Counted from the first letter of the stretch, positions 24,329 to 33,700 are shown. The stretch is 64,000 bases of DNA from Pelodera strongyloides (GCA_036852015.1 JAANDG010000167.1:124001-188000); one strand, 5' to 3'. Numbers and translations: made by a program. Notes: generated by a model not told the origin, from the letters alone.

Positions 24329-27300
24329 TCACACGAGCTACTCACTGCTTTACGAGAGCAGTTTCGTGCTAATATCGATTTGTGCTATCTCTAAATTTAA
24401 ATTTAAATTTGTTTTACGCTTCAAGAGCGTGCTTCTGTAGGGTGCTAAATGGCTTGACTCGGTTGCGTCCAAGCAAATATATTGTTTGGAGGCCCGGGTT
24501 CGGTCGGAATCGTTATTTTCAGCTTACAACTCCGTTCACACGCTCAAACGCTCTGTTGCACTCGTTCTTTCACAGAGTGACTAAATGGTCGTGGAAGTTG
24601 CCACCAGATAGTTTTGGAGCTCCTTCTGTGGACACATTCAAAGCTCGCTTGGAAAAACTTGATATAATAACTCTCTTGGACCTTAATATTCCCCGTTGAA
24701 ACTATCTGGCATATTAACCATGACTATTCCACTTGGCTGGTTTATACACCTATTCGATTTACCCGAACAATTTATGTGTGTCTTATGGATTGCTTCTGGG
24801 CCAACACACTTACACTGTAATGCCTATGCCAGTTAAACCCATTGTGTAGCAAAGTGGATCGCACAGTCAATTCACTTTCACACGTGTCACAGTTATAAAT
24901 GCAAGTATTGCGCCTAGGTCGTTCGGTGAATTTAGCCACTGACGTAACCCTGGGTCTGTGCACGCTTATGTGTGTTAGTGACGATAGTGTCCAGCTGCCG
25001 GGTTTACAGTGCTCGGCTAACTACCTTCGTTCGATGCCCCAGCATTTCCGCTTATCTTTACACATGTACCTTATGTCCCTTATTACGTTTTTCTGTCTTA
25101 CTTTAACTGTATTTATTGTTTTATGTTAGGTATAGGGATACCTAAGAATGCTTATGACTATGAAACGTATTATCAGTTACTAGTTTCAGTAATAGTCGTG
25201 GTGTCTAAAGACTATTAACATATGAGTAATTAGCATATTAATAGTATATGTAGATTCAAGCTAGGGCTTGAACTGATGGGTTTTTGATCGCTCGACTAGA
25301 GAGTTGTCGTACATATATATTGCCCTCTGTATTGAGTATAATAAACTCTATATCTACACGGTGCCCATTGAACTTGACTTGTGCTCAGCTCTGTGTTCTA
25401 CAGTTGATTCTGTAGACATAACACTGGCGTTCAGAAATTACTCTTCTCTGGTGCTCTACTATCGTCATCCTCACTGTGATCTCTACGGAAAGGTGTGAAA
25501 CCGCCTATCCTGGTCCAGTATCAACTCACTGGGATCTCTACGGAAAGGTGTGAAACCGCCTATCCTGGTCCAGTGTCAACTCTCGTTTTTGTTTTTGAAC
25601 TTGCTACACCCTGACAGCGGATAGTCCGACTCGGTCAGGTAGTTCAACTAACATCTACTTGAGGTGCGGCTTTCTGGCAAGGGTACAATTACCCTGAGTG
25701 TCATTAAGTTGCTTTGCCTTTTGGGTTTTCTCACCCACTGGTGCGGTTTCATTAGTGAGGCCAAGACCCGGTGTTGTAGATTACTCATTTGCGCAGTCAT
25801 ATCACTGACATACCTGGACAGGGTATTGTCAGTGAGCGTAACGAAGTTATCGCCAATTTTTGACATTGAGCGAACTTTGGAAAATGACCGACGAGGATGA
25901 ACGGGTATCAATGAAAGAGATCATGACTGTACTGAATGCTCTTCAGAAAGGACAGAAGGCACTTCAGGCAGGTCAAGATAGTGCTGCAAGTCGTCTTCTA
26001 CGTTTGGAAGAGACTGAACAGAACCTGCTACAGACAGTAGCAACGACAGAGACATCAAGAGAGACCGAACCACTCACATCAGAAGCCAGAGGCATGCTAA
26101 ACGTTCTGTACAAGAATGTTCCCATGTTTGAGTTCAGCGTGGAAGATGGTGCTAGTTTTACCGATTGGTACCATGACCACCAGGATCTCATTGAGGTGCA
26201 AGCTGCTTGTGTACCGGAGACCAACCGTATACGATTTCTGTTGTCTCGGCTGGGCCAACAGCAAGAAAAGAACCTCAAGCTGCGCTGTCTGCCGAAGAAG
26301 CCAATTGAGATGAAGTTTGAAGAACTCATCGGAAAGATGAAGGTTGTCTTCACGACGAAGAAATCTTTGTTTCGGAAGCGTATCGAATGTCTTCACGTGA
26401 CCCGAGAGTTTGGAATCGATTACAAGGCCCACATTGGTGTTGTCAATAAGGCTTGTGATGAATTCGCTTTCAATGAACTGACAGATGCACAATTCCGAGT
26501 CCTGAATTACCTGAATAGCCTGCGTAGTCACGAAGACATCGAACTACGTGCATGGCTGGTAAAGACTCTGGATCGCACCCCATCGATGACCCTCGATGAT
26601 GTCGCGGATGCAATTGACAGCTACTACTTGCACAAAGACGATATAGATCTTCCGATGGCTCCTGCTATTGTTAACAAGGTTAACAAACCCCATCGCGAGT
26701 ACAAGAATAATGACCGTAGACCTACACAACAGAATTGCAAGTACTGTGGAAGAGACAGTGGACATCAGACCTGTCCAGCTAAAGAAGCTACTTGTCATGG
26801 TTGTGGTAGAAGAGGACACTACACTGTTGTTTGCCAGCAGAAAAAGGGCAACAACAAGAATCGAAATCGAAACGTCCATGAAGTGTCTTCACGACCTGTT
26901 GGCCACAGGTGCGTCACTATCCAGATGAATGGAAAGAAGGTGCGACTTCAGTTGGACACTGGTTCGGATTTGACACTGATATCCGAAGCCACATGGAAGG
27001 CGCTGGGTCGACCAAACTTGCAATCCCCAAGTGTAGTCGCGACCGCGGCGAATGGAGAGAAACTCGAATTGATTGGTTCATTCGAGTGCAACGCCTCTTA
27101 CCAGGACGAGCATCTGACCGGAATAGTGCACGTCACCGCTAGGATGAACCTCCTAGGGCTGGACTGGTTAGAGCGGTTCCCGTCATTCAGATCTGTGATG
27201 GATGCTGTATGCAACCGGGTCTCCGGAAAACCTTCTATCGAAACATCTCGTGAAAGTGAATCTGCTGCGACGTACGTTGCTACGCTCAAGACGCAGTTCG

Positions 27301-30300
27301 CTGATGTTTTCGCCACCGGGCTTGGTTTCTGTAAGAAGACCAAAGCACGCCTGCAGCTCAAGAAAGGGGAAAACGAAATTTTCCGACCTAAGAGAATGGT
27401 ACCATTCCACTTCAAAGAAACCGTGGAACTTGAGCTGGACCGACTAGAGCAACTTGGAGTCATTGAGCGCGTCACGTACTCTCCGTGGGCGGCTCCGATT
27501 CTGTGCGTGAAAAAGCCGAATGGAAGTGTGAGAGTCTGCGCAGACTTCAGTACAGGACTGAATGAAGCTCTGGAAGACTTCTCCCATCCGATTCCTTCCG
27601 CAGAAGAAATAATGACAACTCTGAACGGTGGAACTGTCTTCAGTACACTTGACTTCAAGGACGCCTACCTTCAAGTCGAGTTAGAGGACGACTCCAAGAA
27701 ATTGCTCGTTATCAATACTCATCGAGGCTTGTACCGTTACAACAGACTGTGTTTCGGTGTCAAGACCGCTCCAGGGATCTTCCAGCAGATCATGGACTCA
27801 ATGATCACTGGACTGGACGGTTGCTGTGCGTACCTCGATGACGTGATCGTTTCTGGAAGAACAAGACAGGAACACGATCGGAACCTAAATGCCTGTATGA
27901 AACGCATTTCGGAGTATGGTTTCCACGTCAACTTCGAAAAGTGCACCTTTGCTGCGCGAGAGATAAGGTACCTCGGGATGATTATCTCCGCAGAAGGTCG
28001 CGAAACAGATCCGGCCAAGATTAGACCAATCTTGGAGATGCCAGAACCGAACGACGTCAGTCAGTTACGCTCGTTCATCGGCAAGATCAATTACTACGGC
28101 AGGTTCATAAAGGAATTGCACAAGATCCGAGTGCCTTTCGACGAACTGTTGAAGAAAGATGTCAAATGGTACTGGAGTAAAGAGTGTCAAGATGCGTTTG
28201 AGCAGGTCAAGAAGATTGTGGCCTCGCCAATGTTGCTCACCCACTATGACCCGAAAAAGGAGTTGGTCCTCGTGACGGATGCATCTCAATATGGTCTAGG
28301 CGCGGTTTTGCTACACCGAATGAAAGACGGTTCGCAAAAAGCAGTTGAACATGCATCAAGAACTCTACTCCCAGCTGAAAAGAACTATGGTCAGATTGAG
28401 AAAGAAGGTCTTTCTATCTTCTGGGCCTTGAAAAAGTTCTACAAGTACCTGATGGGACGCAAGTTTACTCTCGTAACAGATCACAAGCCGCTTGTTTCGA
28501 TTTTTGGATCGAAAAAGGGCATCCCGGTCACAAGCGCCAACAGACTGCAACGTTGGGCTGTGTACATCAAAGGTTTTGACTTCAAGATCGTGTTCAAACC
28601 TACAGCTGAAATGGGATGTGCCGATGTTCTGTCCAGGCTGATCGCTAATCAGGCAGACGCGGACGAAGAAAAAGTGATTGCCAGAGTACACACGGAGATG
28701 TTCAGAGACGAACACTTCAGAACCATTGCTGCCCTACCCGTTACCGTCAATGTTCTGCGTGAGGCTACTGAGAAGGATAAGACGCTGACAGCGGTCCTTA
28801 ACGCTCACAGAACTGGTAATTGGCCTGAAAGACCCTCCAAAGACATCACTCAGTTCGCCAACAGAAAAACATCATTGTCGCAGACAAACGGAATCCTCTT
28901 GTTTGGAGACAGGATCTAGCATTCCTGCGTCTCTCAAGGGTCGCATTCTACGACAGTTGCACCAAGGTCACCAAGGAATCGTTCGAACAAAGTCGCTTGC
29001 TAGATCGCTAGTTTACTGGCCATTTATCGACGAGGACATTGAGAACATGGTGAAGTCTTGTGCTAACTGTAGTCGTGCTCAGAAAGCGCCGACTAAGACC
29101 AATCTGGAATCGTGGAGCAAGGCCAGTGTGCCTTGGGAAAGAGTTCATGCAGATTTTGCTGGTCCACTGGAAGGAAAGTACTACTTGCTTGTCGTTGACG
29201 CATTTAGTAAGTGGCCAGAAATCGTTGCGATGGACAGGATTACCACATCCGCCACGATTACCAGTCTGAAGAAGATTTTCTCACAATTCGGCATGCCAGA
29301 GACCCTGGTAACAGACAATGGAACACAATTCACAAGCGGTGAATTCGCGCTGTTCTGTGCGAAAAATGGTATCAAACACTTGAGATGTGCGCCATATCAC
29401 CCGCAGTCGAACGGACAAGCTGAAAGGTTTGTAGACACGTTCAAGCGGGCGCTGCTGAAATTGAAGGGGGAGGGAAGCCCTGCAGAGAATCTTCAGACGT
29501 TTCTGCTCTCATACCGTATGACTCCGTCGTCTAACGTTCCTGAAGGAAAGTCGCCAGCAGAAGCTTTCCTGAAAAGAAAGCTGCGGACTTCATGGGATTT
29601 GATGAAACCCAGGCCGGAGAGGAAGATTGTGAAAGACAATCGTATGGAGAGTCAGTACAACAAGAAACACGGTTCGAAGGCTACAGTCTTTAACCCAGGA
29701 GACTTAGTCTATGTTCGCGACTACAAAGTGCCTAATAAGCCAGCATGGTTGGAAGCTTCTGTAGTGAACAAAAGAGGTAACGTCATGTACGAAGTGCAGG
29801 TCGAAAACCAGAAGAAGCACATTATTCGTCATGCCAACCAGATCAGACCCAGGACAGTCAACACGCGAAGTCGTGCGTATGAAATACTACTTGACGCCTT
29901 TGAAATCGACCCGTTACCTAAATCGAACCATGAACCGTCTCCTAACGCTGTCGAACCCTATGCTTTAAGCCCAACTAACCAGACCGGTACAGTTGAAGAG
30001 ATAGTGGTAACCGACCAGACAGTTGTTACGGATGATGAACGGTGTACCGACCTTGACACTGTGACACCACCCGCCAGTGAAGCTACTCCGAAGGAACCGC
30101 CGAAGCTCAGACGCTCAAAGAGGATCCGGAAGCCTGTCACTAAGCTCAACATCGCTAACTGGAAGCTTAAGCGTTATTAGCCTTATCGTGTTAATTACTT
30201 AGTATGACTTGAATACTAAGAACGGAGGTGTTAGGTATAGGGATACCTAAGAATGCTTATGACTATGAAACGTATTATCAGTTACTAGTTTCAGTAATAG

Positions 30301-30703
30301 TCGTGGTGTCTAAAGACTATTAACATATGAGTAATTAGCATATTAATAGTATATGTAGATTCAAGCTAGGGCTTGAACTGATGGGTTTTTGATCGCTCGA
30401 CTAGAGAGTTGTCGTACATATATATTGCCCTCTGTATTGAGTATAATAAACTCTATATCTACACGGTGCCCATTGAACTTGACTTGTGCTCAGCTCTGTG
30501 TCTACAGTTGATTCTGTAGACATAACATCTTTACACATGTACCTTATGTCCCTTATTACGTTTTTCTGTCTTACTTTAACTGTATTTATTGTTTTAATTA
30601 TGTATGTTTGCGCGCACCTTTGTGGTGTAATAAATTATTATTATTATATTATAAAATAACGAACTTTACGTTCTGATTGTTTTTCTTTTCATTTAGGACC
30701 TGA
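20379..30703 (+). CDS. Small coiled-coil protein, family not recognised
   Basis: Proposed exons 20379-20428, 21165-21276, 22846-22893, 23294-23376 and 30697-30703; 300 nt, 99 aa, phases agree. TTTCTAG lies one base before the ATG, as for the other genes here. The protein starts MSDEMKEEQELMSLSDE and is strongly charged and helical, with heptad-like stretches (LKARLALLTQQVKEAEARR near the C-terminus). No signal peptide or membrane segment. Size and character fit a small subunit of a coiled-coil complex, but I do not assign a family. The last coding exon supplies only the final base of an Arg codon, a Thr codon and TGA after an intron of 7.3 kb that carries the gypsy element, so the 3' end is the least certain part; the true end could lie just past 23376. 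Confidence 0.6.
20451..20620. mobile_element. MITE family A copy, tandem with the next
   Basis: TTTAAAGCGAAATAGCAGCC ... AAAACCGGCCGGCATTTCG and TTTTAAA; shares its right end with the left end of the following copy. In intron 1 of the coiled-coil gene. Confidence 0.8.
20617..20788. mobile_element. MITE family A copy, right end lost
   Basis: TTTAAAGCGAAATGCCGGCC ... GATGCTTTTCAAAAACCG, then interrupted by the next element. Confidence 0.75.
20783..20995. mobile_element. MITE with TTTAAAGGGA ends
   Basis: TTTAAAGGGACTGGTTCACC ... CAGGTGAACCGATCCCTTTA, an inverted-repeat element of about 210 bp whose termini resemble family A (TTTAAAG) but whose body differs. Confidence 0.75.
21284..21390. mobile_element. 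MITE family A, truncated
   Basis: TTAAAGCGAAATACCCGCCT plus the left half and interior (AACATAAATTAGAATAAAAA); the right arm is missing. Confidence 0.7.
21640..22100. mobile_element. Foldback element with arms of about 150 bp
   Basis: Left arm from about 21640 (GGGACATGCCCACGAGAAAA, AAGAATGTCCGGAATTTCAG, CCGCATTGCTTGAAGCCT, GTTCGGCCAGGTACCGTAGT) is matched in reverse complement at about 21940-22100. In intron 2 of the coiled-coil gene. Confidence 0.8.
23395..23455. repeat. Short perfect hairpin
   Basis: ATAATAATAGCCGGGA and its complement TCCCGGCTATTATTAT flank 16 bases. It begins about 20 bases after exon 4 of the coiled-coil gene. Confidence 0.75.
23820..23951. mobile_element. Diverged foldback MITE
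   Basis: Related to 8245-8457: shares TATGCAAATTT, GTGCCCGTCCGAAGCTTCCG and TTCCCGAAGTAGGCACA. In the last intron of the coiled-coil gene. Confidence 0.6.
24267..24326. repeat. (AT)n microsatellite
   Basis: Uninterrupted AT run of about 60 bases just left of the non-LTR fragment. Confidence 0.95.
24382..25123 (+). mobile_element. 5'-truncated CR1/jockey-like non-LTR retrotransposon fragment
   Basis: The plus-strand frame up to 24699 reads FFHRVTKWSWKLPPDSFGAP then SVDTFKARLEKL, the typical C-terminal end of the reverse-transcriptase protein of CR1/jockey-type elements (Phe-Phe-x-Arg-Val...Trp...Leu-Pro...Ala-x-Ser-Val-x-x-Phe-Lys). The rest is 3' untranslated. The fragment is cut by the gypsy insertion at 25124 and resumes at 30528. 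Its reverse transcriptase core is missing, so it is dead. Confidence 0.75.
25124..25423 (+). repeat. Left LTR of the gypsy element
   Basis: 300 bp, TGTTAGGTATAGGG...TGTAGACATAACA, with short inverted ends TGTTA/TAACA. It has one extra T (GTGTTCTAC) compared with the right LTR. Confidence 0.96.
25478..25582 (+). repeat. 55-bp tandem duplication in the gypsy leader
   Basis: GATCTCTACGGAAAGGTGTG and the following 30 bases occur at 25478 and again at 25533 with one substitution (CCAGTA/CCAGTG). Confidence 0.85.
25884..28919 (+). CDS. Gypsy gag-protease-reverse transcriptase-RNase H polyprotein
   Basis: 1011 codons from ATG 25884. Residues 1-270 are Gag-like. Zinc knuckles CKYCGRDSGHQTC (from about 285) and CHGCGRRGHYTVVC follow. 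The aspartic protease shows LQLDTGSDLTLIS (about 356). The reverse transcriptase has FSTLDFKDAYLQ and the catalytic YLDDVIV (from 650). RNase H has TDASQYGLGAVL (about 798). Together these copy the RNA genome into DNA inside the capsid. The frame then ends with TAG at 28917-28919, just before the integrase zinc finger. All visible catalytic residues are intact. The integrase follows in the +1 frame, overlapping by about 17 bases. Confidence 0.92.
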   Translation: MTDEDERVSMKEIMTVLNALQKGQKALQAGQDSAASRLLRLEETEQNLLQTVATTETSRETEPLTSEARGMLNVLYKNVPMFEFSVEDGASFTDWYHDHQDLIEVQAACVPETNRIRFLLSRLGQQQEKNLKLRCLPKKPIEMKFEELIGKMKVVFTTKKSLFRKRIECLHVTREFGIDYKAHIGVVNKACDEFAFNELTDAQFRVLNYLNSLRSHEDIELRAWLVKTLDRTPSMTLDDVADAIDSYYLHKDDIDLPMAPAIVNKVNKPHREYKNNDRRPTQQNCKYCGRDSGHQTCPAKEATCHGCGRRGHYTVVCQQKKGNNKNRNRNVHEVSSRPVGHRCVTIQMNGKKVRLQLDTGSDLTLISEATWKALGRPNLQSPSVVATAANGEKLELIGSFECNASYQDEHLTGIVHVTARMNLLGLDWLERFPSFRSVMDAVCNRVSGKPSIETSRESESAATYVATLKTQFADVFATGLGFCKKTKARLQLKKGENEIFRPKRMVPFHFKETVELELDRLEQLGVIERVTYSPWAAPILCVKKPNGSVRVCADFSTGLNEALEDFSHPIPSAEEIMTTLNGGTVFSTLDFKDAYLQVELEDDSKKLLVINTHRGLYRYNRLCFGVKTAPGIFQQIMDSMITGLDGCCAYLDDVIVSGRTRQEHDRNLNACMKRISEYGFHVNFEKCTFAAREIRYLGMIISAEGRETDPAKIRPILEMPEPNDVSQLRSFIGKINYYGRFIKELHKIRVPFDELLKKDVKWYWSKECQDAFEQVKKIVASPMLLTHYDPKKELVLVTDASQYGLGAVLLHRMKDGSQKAVEHASRTLLPAEKNYGQIEKEGLSIFWALKKFYKYLMGRKFTLVTDHKPLVSIFGSKKGIPVTSANRLQRWAVYIKGFDFKIVFKPTAEMGCADVLSRLIANQADADEEKVIARVHTEMFRDEHFRTIAALPVTVNVLREATEKDKTLTAVLNAHRTGNWPERPSKDITQFANRKTSLSQTNGILLFGDRI
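28903..30180 (+). CDS. Gypsy integrase, separated by a frame break
   Basis: Open frame of 425 codons lacking its own clear start. The HHCC zinc finger (HQGHQG...CANC) is followed by the catalytic core: DFAGPL, VTDNGTQFTS (second Asp codon at 29314) and QAERF (Glu codon at 29422), giving the classic D,D-35-E spacing. A basic C-terminal domain follows, with WKLKRY at the end. Because it lies in the +1 frame relative to the polymerase frame, integrase is made only if ribosomes shift there, or the copy is broken by one indel. I favour a recent indel, since the site shows no obvious slippery run. Confidence 0.88.
   Translation: METGSSIPASLKGRILRQLHQGHQGIVRTKSLARSLVYWPFIDEDIENMVKSCANCSRAQKAPTKTNLESWSKASVPWERVHADFAGPLEGKYYLLVVDAFSKWPEIVAMDRITTSATITSLKKIFSQFGMPETLVTDNGTQFTSGEFALFCAKNGIKHLRCAPYHPQSNGQAERFVDTFKRALLKLKGEGSPAENLQTFLLSYRMTPSSNVPEGKSPAEAFLKRKLRTSWDLMKPRPERKIVKDNRMESQYNKKHGSKATVFNPGDLVYVRDYKVPNKPAWLEASVVNKRGNVMYEVQVENQKKHIIRHANQIRPRTVNTRSRAYEILLDAFEIDPLPKSNHEPSPNAVEPYALSPTNQTGTVEEIVVTDQTVVTDDERCTDLDTVTPPASEATPKEPPKLRRSKRIRKPVTKLNIANWKLKRY
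30229..30527 (+). repeat. Right LTR of the gypsy element
   Basis: 299 bp, identical to the left LTR except for one T; preceded by AACGGAGG (polypurine tract). Confidence 0.96.
30528..30660 (+). mobile_element. 3' end of the interrupted non-LTR element
   Basis: 30528-30596 repeats the 69 bases before the left LTR (25055-25123) exactly, then continues with TATGTTTGCGCGCACCTTTG, TGGTGTAATAAATT and an (ATT)n tail. The same tail occurs inverted at 40563-40650, which confirms it as the element's 3' end. Confidence 0.75.
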
Positions 30704-30713
30704 AAATATGGAC

Positions 30714-30857
30714 TACAGAGGCCGCATTCACCAACAGCCCTCCCTAGGCTCACGGGCGCTCTGAATCTCCTCTGCTATCGCACTTTCTACGCACTCTTTA
30801 GCCCCCTGGGGAGGCCAGGGAGGGCTCCCTGTGTGTTGGTGAATACCGCCTCAGTGT
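30714..30857. mobile_element. MITE family B, copy 2
   Basis: GAGGCCGCATTCACCAACAG...GTGTTGGTGAATACCGCCTC, with CTCACGGGCGCTCTGAATCT inside. It begins 11 bases after the proposed stop of the coiled-coil gene, so would lie in its 3' untranslated region. Confidence 0.85.
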
Positions 30858-31492
30858 ACACTATTACGTGTGGGAGACATAGACATCTGTGTTGGGGATA
30901 GAGCCGGAGGCACTATTTTCGCACGGGGACATGGGTTGTGGGTGCCGTCGACTTTTGTTGCATTTTCATATGGATACATGGATAATTACTGAAAAATATC
31001 GATAATATAATCAATCAACTTCATCAACACTCATTTAGCATACGGTAACGTAAGTCGAGTTATTTTTCACTAAAAAAGGTGTTCCTTAAAAATATCACAA
31101 ACGCGCAGTTACTGGCCACGCCTCCTCAAAGCAAATTTTTTGAATTTTTTGAATTTTCAAAAATGAACCAAACTTTTCTTTCATTTTCTTCTTCTTTTCT
31201 TCAATTATTTCTTCTTTTCTTCTTTTTCATGGCACAAAATTTCTTTGGAAACAATTTTTATTTTCGATCGGTTCGAATGTCGACGGTTCGGTTTTGTTCG
31301 ATACAAAAGTGTCTTGGGGAAGTCTTCGATTTTATGCTAGTGCCTAGTCATATTTGTAATAAGCAATTTTTTCAACTTTAAGATCTCTATGCTTGCCCAG
31401 AAAGGAATATTGGTGGCAAGAACGGCACCGGCATGCGTCTATTTTTATTCGCATGTACTTTTTTATTTGTTTTCTTGCAGGTAAAAAGCTCA

Positions 31493-32867
31493 ATGACAGT
31501 GCAGGAAATCTCCGAAGATCAGAAAAGCGATCGTTTTGACATAGAAAAAGTGGCTCGTAACTTTTCTGAGTCTCTTCTTGGCGATGACGACGTTAACATG
31601 GAATTGTTTGTTACTGCGTATGAAGAACTTAACAAGTAAGAATTTCCTTTTCTTGTGACTAGCCCGCCAATAGTTGTTCGTCAATTTAGAAATAAATTGA
31701 CACTCTGATTCTTACTGTTTGTCTTGCGGGTATAGAACCCACCTTTTCGTCTTCCTGCTCTTCCGAACACTTTATTTTTGCATGTTTTTTTTATGTGTTA
31801 ATAAAGTATTTATATTCTAGCCATGAGAGCAGAGATTATAAAGTAAGTCCGACATACATACTGTGAACACCACATTATACTTTCAGATTCATCGGAATGC
31901 TGGGTACAATATTCCAATTTGTGCAAGCGGATGTAAATTCAAAAACGTCGAACCTAAGGAGTTTGCTCGCTGATTGCCCAGAGGATTACTGCACTGTCAG
32001 GAATATGTTTGGCTTTGAGGTATACACTTGTAATTATATATAAGTGTCAGTGTCTGACGAAATACGGATATGCACATTAAAGCGGTATAACTGCCGGTTT
32101 TCGAAGCGTATGTAGAATATAACTACATTAAAGCGGTATAACGAGTTCATTTAGCATAAGTGCATAGGAGTGCAGATTTCCACCTCACCATATTTCTGTT
32201 AGGTGTTATACCGCTTTACCAACTTACAGTGAAGAAGTGTTTCTGGATTAATGACCCTTTGTTTAGGTAGCGTCTAGCAAGCACCGTGGCACAAAGTCGC
32301 TACTTGCTCTACACCGGGCTCTTCAGTTCATAGGTAGGGATCTTTCCTTAGTGTGGTCAGCATTATATGTTTCAGTGTATTAGTAATCTTAATGCCTAAC
32401 ATTTATGAGAGCTTCTTCTCGTTATAGTGGTGATTTTTTTCTTATTTTAGTGGAATTCATGTCGGTACTAGCGGCTGCAACGAATGAAGCTAGCGTTTCC
32501 GAGATGTGTCGGCGCTCCTACGAAAAAACGTTGGCGAAGTGGGTTTTTCTTTTGGAGGTGTTTGTAAAACTTACTCCATTAGAAAGCCCGATTCTTTTTT
32601 ATCCATCTTTACTCTGGACATATATGCATATTAAAATTACGGACGATCTCTCTCTATCTCTATTGACTAGAGTATTGTATTTAACAGGCTGCTGTCCAAT
32701 ACTCCACAGGCGATACTTCAAAGTCTCGCATAAATGAGCATACTTGGTGAAAAATCTGAAAACTTATTGTTTGTATTTAGTGTAATAAAGCTCATTTCGC
32801 TCATTTTGGAGTTGCGAAAATTGGACTACAGGACTACCAAACGTCTGAACCAAATGTCTGCAACATA

Positions 32868-32898
<31 letters not shown>

Positions 32899-33700
32899 TT
32901 ACATTTAGACATCACAACTGGGCTATCAGACAAGCCGTCGCTCTGGCTTCCTATACGCTGCCCAATCGAAAGACACTCATTGTTTCCATTGCAGAATACG
33001 AGCCAGAAGAGAGCCGCGTGAAGGAGGTTTGACGAGATTTATTTTTGAATTATTTTCTATTATTTATGATTTGTATTTATAAGCAATTGTAATGGATTCG
33101 TTCGTGGTGCTTGTCATTGTTGTGTGTATAACGCGATGCGTAAATTCAAGCTGTGTAATTCATGATGCGTAAATTCGCGATGCGTAAATTCAAGCTGTGT
33201 AAATTCATGATGCGTAAATTCGCGATGCGTAAATTCACGGCGTAAGTTCCCTGTACGAAAATTCACAATGCGTAAATTCCACGGACTCGGACGGCCCGGC
33301 CTCCAGATAATTACTGCTAACAAGCTCAGACAATCTCTCCTATATCTATCTATTTATATAATTGAGTGCCTTATTTTTCCCAACGTCTTGGCTGTGTCTA
33401 TAGATCGGCGCGTAAAAATATTACGGGAATTTGCTTATTATTGCATTTTGTTCTGGGTATAAGTTGGTGCGTAAAAACCGCACGAACCACCTCCGGAAGC
33501 AATTCCATATTTATATATTTGAGCGAAAAATAAAAGCGCACTGAGCTAAACAAACACCTCCAACAATCTCCACGGCATACCCTGATTTTATTTTGTTATC
33601 CTTTTAGATTATTTCCACTGTTGTCAAGAATGCTGGCGACGTTTATGACCGTGTGCACGGGTATTTCGAGCGACACGGTTTGCAAAATTTGAGAATTTGA
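31493..33700 (+). CDS. Ceramide-1-phosphate transfer protein (GLTP fold)
   Basis: Exons 31493-31635, 31887-32019, 32267-32333, 32451-32559, 32909-33026, 33608-33700; 663 nt, 220 aa. The family is an all-helical cytosolic carrier that moves ceramide-1-phosphate or related sphingolipids between membranes. Diagnostic pieces: DIEKVARNFSESLL, the helix KFIGMLGTIFQFVQADVNSK (lipid-headgroup Asp and Asn), SLLALHRALQFI (headgroup Arg), HHNWAIRQAVALASYTLP (headgroup His) and a C-terminal VVKNAGDVYDRVHGYFERHG. Start: TTTCTTGCAG lies 12 bases upstream of ATG 31493, and no earlier coding exon is convincing. The exon 4 donor is uncertain: the first GT (32543) is out of phase with exon 5, and the chosen donor at 32560 adds a few residues before HHNW. 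Similar in length to human CPTP (about 214 aa). Confidence 0.9.
32085..32217. mobile_element. MITE with TTAAAGCGGTATAAC ends
   Basis: TTAAAGCGGTATAACTGCCG at the left and GTGTTATACCGCTTTA at the right, with TGCCGGTTTTCGAAGCGTAT as in family A. In CPTP intron 2. Confidence 0.7.
33130..33282. repeat. Minisatellite with a GATGCGTAAATTC core
   Basis: Eight or so variants of GATGCGTAAATTC and GCTGTGTAAATTCAT spaced 15-18 bases apart, in CPTP intron 5. Unit length and sequence vary, and there are no regular unique spacers, so it is not a CRISPR array. Confidence 0.85.
33455..33590 (+). mobile_element. MITE family D, copy 4 (shortened)
   Basis: GGGTATAAGTTGGTGCGTAA...GGCATACCCTG, with CACGAACCACCTCCGGAAGC inside. 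Ends 18 bases before CPTP exon 6. Confidence 0.7.

Larger units (their letters stand above)
25124..30527 (+). mobile_element. Ty3/gypsy LTR retrotransposon, nearly intact
   Basis: 5.4-kb element with LTRs of 300 and 299 bp that differ by a single base, so the insertion is recent. Order: LTR, untranslated leader with a 55-bp tandem duplication, gag-protease-RT-RNase H frame, integrase frame in another phase, purine tract AACGGAGG, LTR. Two CCHC-type zinc knuckles and protein order (RT before integrase) place it in Ty3/gypsy, possibly the Mag-like lineage. One frame break separates RNase H from integrase. It is inserted in a non-LTR fragment in the last intron of the coiled-coil gene. Flanks carry a 69-bp direct duplication instead of the usual 4-6 bp. 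Confidence 0.95.

Noticed and set aside
25860..25883. Upstream extension of the gypsy polyprotein before ATG 25884
   Set aside because: The eight codons upstream have no ATG; the first Met codon in frame is at 25884.
33114..33323. CRISPR-like array or repeat protein with REFTH units
   Set aside because: Units are contiguous and variable with no regular unique spacers, in a eukaryotic intron; the repeat protein is the minisatellite read in one frame.
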